A stretch of 6,865 nt of DNA from an uncultured Eubacterium sp. (GTDB lineage Bacteria > Bacillota > Clostridia > Oscillospirales > Acutalibacteraceae): positions 1 through 6,865 of the forward strand of contig CAJUDJ010000043.1 of assembly GCA_910584985.1 (NCBI GenBank), in the 5' to 3' direction. Under the pieces are notes generated by a model. The model did not search any database. It saw nothing but the letters and a program-made list of their open reading frames with translations, and had not been told where the DNA came from. Every line of letters begins with the position of its first letter. The first letter of the stretch is position 1. Of the stretch, positions 1 to 4,432 are shown piece after piece. The translations under genes were made by a program, and so were the position numbers.

Positions 1-356
<356 letters not shown>

Positions 357-578
357 ATTCTATCAATATCAGCTCTCGCTGTATTAATCTAATCCTAAGA
401 ACTCTTCGCTCTCTCGAACACTTTCGTTCGCAATTACTGCTTTTGTATCTTTCCAGATACGAGTACAGATAAAACTCTTTTGAATCTTATCGGGTTCCTT
501 ACTTTCATCGTTGTTTAATTTTCAAGGTCCTTTTCTCTCTCTGCTCGGCTTGCCTTCCCGGCCCCCCTCGCAAAGTGC
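357..578 (-). other. Transcribed leader of the rRNA operon
   Basis: This 222-bp stretch between the rrn promoter and the mature 16S end holds no credible gene. Read on the minus strand it contains two small perfect hairpins. One is at 460-445, a 6-bp GUAUCU/AGAUAC stem closed by a GGAA loop of the GNRA type. The other is at 430-415, a 5-bp CGAAC/GUUCG stem. It also contains a boxA-like stretch, listed separately. In other bacteria such leaders recruit antitermination factors and pair with sequence after the 16S gene to form an RNase III site. That second partner is outside the window, so the processing stem cannot be checked here. Confidence 0.7.
512..530 (-). promoter_or_regulatory. boxA-like antitermination element in rrn leader
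   Basis: On the minus strand the stretch reads GGACCTTGAAAATTAAACA. It resembles the CCTTGAAAACT-type motif that Firmicutes carry in rRNA leaders and spacers, and the boxA core that NusB/S10 bind in E. coli (CTTTAACA). It lies about 50 nt after the predicted transcript start and about 155 nt before mature 16S, a normal place for boxA. The call rests on resemblance only. Confidence 0.45.
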
Positions 579-584
579 TTGTTA

Positions 585-613
585 ATAATACCACGGGAAG
601 TTACGATTGTCAA
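585..613 (-). promoter_or_regulatory. Sigma-A promoter of the rRNA operon
   Basis: On the minus strand a perfect -35 TTGACA (613-608) is followed by a 17-bp spacer and a -10 TATTAT (590-585), which is one base from consensus. The -10 is preceded by TGG, giving an extended -10. A purine suited to initiation, G at 578, lies 7 nt after the -10. In Firmicutes, rRNA promoters that start with G are tuned by the GTP pool, so G578 fits that scheme, but the start is inferred. The stretch at about 614-655 upstream is rich in A and T tracts, as expected for an UP element that binds the RNA polymerase alpha subunit. This is the strongest promoter-like sequence in the window. Confidence 0.85.
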
Positions 614-675
614 CATCTTTTTTCAGAAAAAATTGAAAAATTTTTCATTTCGTCTTTTTCACCAAAATTTTTCGG

Positions 676-704
676 TTGCATTTGATATTTTTATTTGTTA
701 TAAT
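676..704 (+). promoter_or_regulatory. Probable sigma-A promoter of metA
   Basis: A consensus -10 TATAAT (699-704) is preceded by TGT, giving an extended -10. A weak -35 TTGCAT (676-681) lies 17 bp upstream. Transcription would start near 711, leaving a leader of about 60 nt that is almost all A and T. This is too short and too AT-rich for an S-box/SAM riboswitch or a T-box. A second TATAAT at 731-736 has no good -35 and would leave an even shorter leader. The promoter lies back to back with the rrn promoter, with the two predicted starts about 130 bp apart. Confidence 0.65.
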
Positions 705-771
705 CATTTCATTATATATTCCGTTATTAATATAATATATATTAATACATTATATTCAGGAGGACGATATT

Positions 772-1686
772 ATGCCAATCAGAATTGACAATGAATTACC
801 TGCAAAACAAAGTCTTGAGCTTGAAAATGTGTTTGTCATGAGCAACAAAAGAGCAGATATGCAGGACATCCGCCCTCTTGATATCATAATACTCAATTTA
901 ATGCCCACTAAAATTGAAACGGAAACACAGCTGCTTCGCCTGCTTTCAAACACACCGCTTCAGGTTAATGTGGAGCTTCTTCAGGTTGCAAGCCATAAAA
1001 CCAAAAACACATCGCAGGAGCATATGCTTAAGTTTTACAAAACCTTTAATGAGATTAAGCATAACAAATATGACGGAATGATTATCACAGGCGCACCGCT
1101 TGCCGATTTCCGTTTTGAGGATGTTGATTTCTGGAAAGAGCTTACAGATATATTTGAATGGACAAAAACAAATGTATATTCAACGATGCATCTTTGCTGG
1201 GGCGCATTCGCAGGGTTATATTATCACTATGGTATACAGCCAGTTTCGCTTAAAAAAAAGTGTTTCGGCGTTTTTCAGCACAGAAGTCTGGATATTATGC
1301 ATCCTCTTATGAGAGGACTGGATGATATTTTTTATGTTCCCCATTCAAGAGAATGGGATCTGAACACAAATGATATTGCAAAAATTAAGGATTTGCAGAT
1401 TATTTCATACAGCGATCAGGCAGGCATTCATATTATATCCGATATGGAATGCAGAAATATTTTTATTACAGGCCACAGCGAATATGACAGAGATACGCTT
1501 GCAAAGGAATATTTCAGAGATTTAAATAAAGGCCTTCCGATTGAAAAGCCTGTGAATTATTTCCCGAATGACGATATTAATCTTGTGCCGAATATGATTT
1601 GGAAAAGCGCAGGCAATCTGATATTTACAAACTGGCTGAACTATTTTGTATATCAGAAAACACCTTATGATTTAAATACATTATAA
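772..1686 (+). CDS. metA: Homoserine O-acyltransferase (MetA family)
   Basis: MetA acylates the hydroxyl of L-homoserine with an acyl-CoA, the committed step of methionine synthesis in the cytoplasm. The 304 residues match the usual family length and can be aligned without gaps to E. coli MetA (recalled) up to the active site. Visible motifs are the MPIRI start, NLMP (42-45), TGAP (106-109), HLCWGA with the nucleophile Cys142, PHSR (190-193), GHSEYD with His235 and Glu237 of the catalytic set, and a C-terminal NWLNYFVYQ-TPYDL block. Residue 111, which sets acetyl- versus succinyl-CoA preference, is Ala here, so the donor is left open. The start is fixed by AGGAGG at 758-763, 8 nt before ATG. 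It is a single gene, convergent with spoIIA, with a terminator just after its stop. No methionine-responsive riboswitch is visible upstream. Confidence 0.95.
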   Translation: MPIRIDNELPAKQSLELENVFVMSNKRADMQDIRPLDIIILNLMPTKIETETQLLRLLSNTPLQVNVELLQVASHKTKNTSQEHMLKFYKTFNEIKHNKYDGMIITGAPLADFRFEDVDFWKELTDIFEWTKTNVYSTMHLCWGAFAGLYYHYGIQPVSLKKKCFGVFQHRSLDIMHPLMRGLDDIFYVPHSREWDLNTNDIAKIKDLQIISYSDQAGIHIISDMECRNIFITGHSEYDRDTLAKEYFRDLNKGLPIEKPVNYFPNDDINLVPNMIWKSAGNLIFTNWLNYFVYQKTPYDLNTL

Positions 1687-1694
1687 TACGGAAT

Positions 1695-1723
1695 AAAAGC
1701 AGGATTTCATATCCTGCTTTTTT
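1695..1723. terminator. Bidirectional intrinsic terminator between metA and sigF
   Basis: AAAAGCAGGAT (1695-1705) and ATCCTGCTTTT (1711-1721) form a perfect 11-bp stem with a 5-nt loop. The T-run at 1718-1723 gives a U-tract for metA transcripts, and the A-run at 1695-1698 gives a shorter one for transcripts from the other side. It begins 8 bp after the metA stop and ends 1 bp before the sigF stop, so both convergent units appear to share it. Confidence 0.88.
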
Positions 1724-1724
1724 A

Positions 1725-2384
1725 TCAGTTGTTCAGCCGTTCACGAAGCTTTCGCAGAACTGCTTTTTCTTTTCGTGAAACCTGCACCTGCGAAATTCCA
1801 AGAGAATTTGCTGTTACGGACTGTGTCTGTCCCTTATAAAATCTGTAATCAATCAGTTTTTTTTCATCTGAATCCAGCGTATCTATAATCTGAGAGAGCG
1901 ACAGACGGTCAAACAGATTTTCAGAATCATCAACGGGAATATCAAAATCCGCACTGCCGTCCTCGCCGAACTGATTGATGGAAAGCATCGGATGAATTAC
2001 ATTCAGAATTTCCGCTGTTTCATTCACATCACAGCCAAGCATATCTGCAAGTTCAGATACAGTTGGCTCGCGAAGCTCTTTTTTTAGAAATCTATCGCGT
2101 AAAACCTGTGCCCTGAGCGATTTTTCCTTAAGGCTTCTTCCCACCTTGATTGCGCCGCCGTCACGGAACACACGCTTGATCTCGCCCATTATCACCGGAA
2201 CGGCATAGGTTGAAAACTGAAAACCTTTTTCCTCGTCAAAATGATCCACTGCCTTGATAAGACCGATACAGCCTGACTGAAACAAATCCTCATAATCCAC
2301 TCCCCTGCCTTTGAAACGCTTTGCAACGGAATGAACAAGACCGATGTTTTCTTCAATCATCTGAGATCTTTTATCAATTACCAT
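1725..2384 (-). CDS. sigF: RNA polymerase sporulation sigma factor SigF (SpoIIAC), short N-terminus
   Basis: This sigma-70 family factor of 219 residues should direct early forespore-specific transcription. Region 2.1-2.2 is at 31-50 (YEDLFQSGCIGLIKAVDHFD). Regions 2.3-2.4, for -10 melting and recognition, are at 57-85 with FSTYAVPVIMGEIKR. Region 3 is at about 86-135, and the region 4.2 helix-turn-helix is at about 187-212 with LGISQVQVSR. Regions 2 and 4 alone resemble both SigF and SigG; third place after spoIIAA and spoIIAB decides for SigF. The start is firm: GAAGG (2398-2394) lies 9 nt before ATG, and an in-frame TGA (2399-2397) blocks any longer form. It overlaps the end of spoIIAB by 7 bp, which suggests coupled translation. 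It lacks about 28 N-terminal residues present in the recalled B. subtilis SigF. In region 4.2 it has SRKEK where relatives have SRLEK. Confidence 0.93.
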   Translation of the reverse strand: MVIDKRSQMIEENIGLVHSVAKRFKGRGVDYEDLFQSGCIGLIKAVDHFDEEKGFQFSTYAVPVIMGEIKRVFRDGGAIKVGRSLKEKSLRAQVLRDRFLKKELREPTVSELADMLGCDVNETAEILNVIHPMLSINQFGEDGSADFDIPVDDSENLFDRLSLSQIIDTLDSDEKKLIDYRFYKGQTQSVTANSLGISQVQVSRKEKAVLRKLRERLNN

Positions 2385-2806
2385 TTTGATTTTCCTTCAA
2401 TTTTTTTGATTAAGGTTACGCTTGTGCCGCCGTTCACCTTTGAGCGTACAAGAATCCTGTCGCAGAAGCTTTCCATAACCGTGAAGCCGAGGCCGGCCCT
2501 GTCGCCCTCACCTGTTGTAAAGAGCGGTGTCATAGCCTGTGTTATATTATCAATGCCGCAGCCTTTATCGCGGATGATAATTTTTACTGTGTTATCTGCA
2601 ATTTTTCCTGTTATGTAAATCTTTCCCACTGTATCTTTATAGCCATGCACAATGCAGTTTGTTACAGCCTCCGAAACGGCCGTTTTCAAATCCGCAAGTT
2701 CTTCAAGCGTTGGATCAAGCGGTGTTACAAATGCCGAAACCACAACTCTTGCAAAGCTTTCGTTTATACTTTTGCTTTCAACTGTCAGCTTAAATTCATT
2801 TTTCAT
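2378..2806 (-). CDS. spoIIAB: Anti-sigma-F factor and serine kinase SpoIIAB
   Basis: SpoIIAB binds and inhibits sigma-F, and with ATP it phosphorylates SpoIIAA. From the chosen start the product has 142 residues, close to the family's usual ~146, with a GHKL ATPase fold. NESFAR ends at Arg20, a residue implicated in partner binding in B. subtilis. The N-box SEAVTN holds Glu46 and Asn50, at the B. subtilis numbering. The G1 box is DKGCG (80-84), followed by PLFTT (94-98) and the G2 box GLGFTVM (105-111). I chose the ATG at 2806 because MKNE aligns with the B. subtilis N-terminus. However, its ribosome binding site is poor, and an in-frame ATG at 2818 follows GGAAAGG with only 2 nt between. An in-frame GTG at 2935 has a far better site and would give 185 residues. 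The function is secure; the start is not. Confidence 0.92.
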   Translation of the reverse strand: MKNEFKLTVESKSINESFARVVVSAFVTPLDPTLEELADLKTAVSEAVTNCIVHGYKDTVGKIYITGKIADNTVKIIIRDKGCGIDNITQAMTPLFTTGEGDRAGLGFTVMESFCDRILVRSKVNGGTSVTLIKKIEGKSKW

Positions 2807-2932
2807 TTTAATTTCCATTACCTTTCCGACTACAAACAGTTCACAAAAAAGATGAATACACCTTGCTGTAGCCGGACAAGGCATATATTGGAATTTCAGA
2901 CATTTCAAAATTATGACGCAGGAAAATTCTGG

Positions 2933-2947
2933 CACTATTGCTCCTTT
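2933..2947 (-). promoter_or_regulatory. Strong ribosome binding site plus GTG overlapping the spoIIAA stop
   Basis: On the minus strand AAAGGAG (2947-2941) sits inside the last codons of spoIIAA. Five bases later comes TAGTG, where the spoIIAA stop TAG (2937-2935) shares a base with a GTG (2935-2933). This is the typical layout of a coupled start. The GTG is in frame with SpoIIAB and no stop intervenes, so its use would add 43 residues. Whether it is used is unknown. Confidence 0.55.
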
Positions 2948-3255
2948 AATTCATTGATAACGGCAATCCTGCCAAGCCCTGCAAGCTCCATTATTTTTTT
3001 TGTCTGTCGATTTACATTTCTGATTTCAACACTACCCCTGTGGCCCTGCATTAAGCGATATCTGCCCATTACAAGGCCGATTCCGCTTGAATCCATAAAG
3101 GTTATGTTTTTAAAATCCAATATCAGATGATTCGGCTTTTTAAAGCTGATTGCATTGTCTATTTTTTCACGCACTGCACCGGCAGTGTGATGATCAAGCT
3201 CTCCGATCAGATAAGCCACCATCAGATTGCCGCTTGCTTCAATCGTTACATTCAT
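2935..3255 (-). CDS. spoIIAA: Anti-anti-sigma factor SpoIIAA
   Basis: This is a single STAS-domain protein of 106 residues; the recalled B. subtilis protein has 117. Unphosphorylated SpoIIAA attacks the SpoIIAB-sigma-F complex and frees sigma-F. SpoIIAB inactivates it by phosphorylating a serine, and the SpoIIE phosphatase (not in this window) restores it. GELDHHTA (18-25) is a hallmark of the family. The phospho-acceptor block FMDSSGIG (53-60) places the acceptor at Ser56, matching B. subtilis Ser58, and is followed by GRYRLM. The ATG at 3255 has AGGAG (3267-3263) 7 nt upstream. It is first in the spoIIA operon. The UUUUAGGAG around its ribosome binding site can pair with a matching stretch upstream (see the inverted-repeat entry), so translation may be controlled. 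Confidence 0.95.
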   Translation of the reverse strand: MNVTIEASGNLMVAYLIGELDHHTAGAVREKIDNAISFKKPNHLILDFKNITFMDSSGIGLVMGRYRLMQGHRGSVEIRNVNRQTKKIMELAGLGRIAVINELKEQ

Positions 3256-3263
3256 TTTTTCAC

Positions 3264-3334
3264 TCCTAAAATAAGATTAACCGCTGTGCTAAATTGTAAC
3301 ACAGCGGTTATAAATTTTTTATCGAATTTTAGGA
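3264..3334 (-). promoter_or_regulatory. Nested inverted repeat able to mask the spoIIAA ribosome binding site
   Basis: In the minus-strand transcript UCCUAAAAU (3334-3326) is a perfect 9-base complement of AUUUUAGGA (3272-3264), which contains most of the spoIIAA Shine-Dalgarno core (AGGAG at 3267-3263). Inside lies a perfect 11-bp hairpin with arms at 3310-3300 and 3288-3278 and an 11-nt loop. The inner hairpin is followed by AUCUUAUUUU, so it could also end valS-folC transcripts. The arms are seen directly; any role in attenuation, translation control or termination is inferred. Confidence 0.5.
3278..3310 (-). terminator. Strong hairpin between folC and spoIIAA, possible terminator
   Basis: TAACCGCTGTG and CACAGCGGTTA form a perfect 11-bp stem, with five G-C pairs in a row-rich core, around an 11-nt loop. 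On the minus strand it is followed by ATCTTATTTT, which has 7 T in 10 bases: a broken, moderate U-tract. It is the only terminator candidate for valS-folC in the 91-bp gap. The 11-nt loop is large for a terminator, and little room remains downstream for a spoIIA promoter. Confidence 0.45.
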
Positions 3335-3346
3335 CAGGCTCTTATT

Positions 3347-4429
3347 TTAAATAAAATATTTTCTTACCTCTCTTGCAAGAAAAAATGAACCGCAAATAAG
3401 TGTTATTTCACTCTGCTTTACTGCCTCAGCGGAATTATCAGCTGCCGTAACATCACTGCAGTATTTCTCCGCAAGCTTTTTCAGCTGTTCTGCCGGCATG
3501 GCACGCGGATTATCAGGTGTTACCGTAATAATTTTCCGACATTTCGGTGCGATAACGGAAAGATAACCGTCCACATCCTTATCCTCCATCATTCCGATAA
3601 CTGCCGCTTCTGCATCGGAAAGGCTGCTTGCAAGATACTTTGCGGCATCCGGATTATGTCCGCCATCCAGCAGTATTTTTCCGATTCGTTCTTTCCTTGC
3701 CGGAAGTGCAGCCAATTTGAAACTTATCCCGTCTGCAATCAGTTTAAGCACCTCGCTTACTGTTGAAACGGTATTTTCAAATCTGCCGCCACTTTCCTTT
3801 ACCTTTATCAGCTGTGCATTTTTTTCTTTGCATACCCTTTCAACAACGGCTTCGCATTCCGGATTGGGATATAAAACACAAATGCCGTTTTCTTTGATTA
3901 TGCCAGCCTTTTCATAAGCAATTTTTTCGATTGTACTTCCAAGAAACGCTGTATGATCGAGCGAAACAGCAGTGATTACGGAAATGTTTTCACTTTCCGT
4001 GTTTGTTGCATCGCCCATTCCGCCCATTCCGCATTCAACAACGGCATAATCCACTTTTTTATCATAAAAGTATTTATACATTATTGCTGTAAGCAATTCA
4101 AATTCCGTTGCATCCGCATTCTTATATACACTTACATAAGCTGCAAAATCATTTTCAGAGATAAAATGACCGTTTATCTGAAGCTGTTCTCGGTAATCTG
4201 TTACCCAAGGAGAAGTAAATAAACCAACTTTAAAGCCTGCCTTTGCAAGCGCATCAGAAATCGTAGCGGCAACCGTTCCTTTTCCGTTTGTGCCCGCAAT
4301 ATGAATCACCTTCAGCTTATTCTGCGGATTGCCCATTGCTTCAAGCAAAGCAGAAATGCGTTCAAGCCCCGGCTTTATGCCGAGGCTCTGCTTTGCAATT
4401 ATAAAATTCAATGCTTCATTATAATTCAT
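3347..4429 (-). CDS. folC: Folylpolyglutamate synthase / dihydrofolate synthase, short form
   Basis: FolC adds glutamate to folates using ATP and in many bacteria also makes dihydrofolate from dihydropteroate. In order, the product shows the Mur-ligase-type P-loop GTNGKGT (46-52), the FTSPWVTDYRE segment (71-81), VECGMGGMGDATN (131-143), LDHTAFLGSTIEKIAYEKAGI (157-177) with Lys174 at the usual carbamylated position, DGGHNP (255-260), GMMEDKD (279-285) and a C-terminal GSFFLAREVR (347-356). At 360 residues it is about 60-70 shorter than most FolC proteins. The loss falls around residues 205-250, before DGGHNP, where PAR replaces the usual PGR. Both catalytic domains are otherwise present and the frame is intact, so it is probably active. 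The ATG lies 3 bp after the valS stop, with TAGG in the valS end as a weak ribosome binding site. valS-folC is a common Firmicute pair. I cannot tell whether it has one or both activities. Confidence 0.93.
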   Translation of the reverse strand: MNYNEALNFIIAKQSLGIKPGLERISALLEAMGNPQNKLKVIHIAGTNGKGTVAATISDALAKAGFKVGLFTSPWVTDYREQLQINGHFISENDFAAYVSVYKNADATEFELLTAIMYKYFYDKKVDYAVVECGMGGMGDATNTESENISVITAVSLDHTAFLGSTIEKIAYEKAGIIKENGICVLYPNPECEAVVERVCKEKNAQLIKVKESGGRFENTVSTVSEVLKLIADGISFKLAALPARKERIGKILLDGGHNPDAAKYLASSLSDAEAAVIGMMEDKDVDGYLSVIAPKCRKIITVTPDNPRAMPAEQLKKLAEKYCSDVTAADNSAEAVKQSEITLICGSFFLAREVRKYFI

Positions 4430-4432
4430 AAA

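Noticed and set aside
579..788. A 69-codon plus-strand frame before metA
   Set aside because: It covers both promoters and the metA ribosome binding site, is AT-driven (Phe, Ile, Asn, Tyr), and has no ribosome binding site of its own.
2861..2881. CCTTG/CAAGG mini-hairpin in the same gap as a terminator
   Set aside because: It has only 5 bp with an 11-nt loop, and the nearest T-run is more than 8 bases beyond the stem; it would also cut a known operon.
2845..2904. A 20-codon frame (starting MSEIPIY) in the spoIIAA-spoIIAB gap
   Set aside because: No ribosome binding site precedes its ATG; the strong AAAGGAG nearby is 30 or more bases away and fits the GTG at 2935 instead.
3345..3375. Weak sigma-H-like match (AGGTAAG, then AAAAT) in the folC tail
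   Set aside because: The -35 part has at least two mismatches and the -10 part lacks the G of GAAT; it is not better than chance in such AT-rich sequence.
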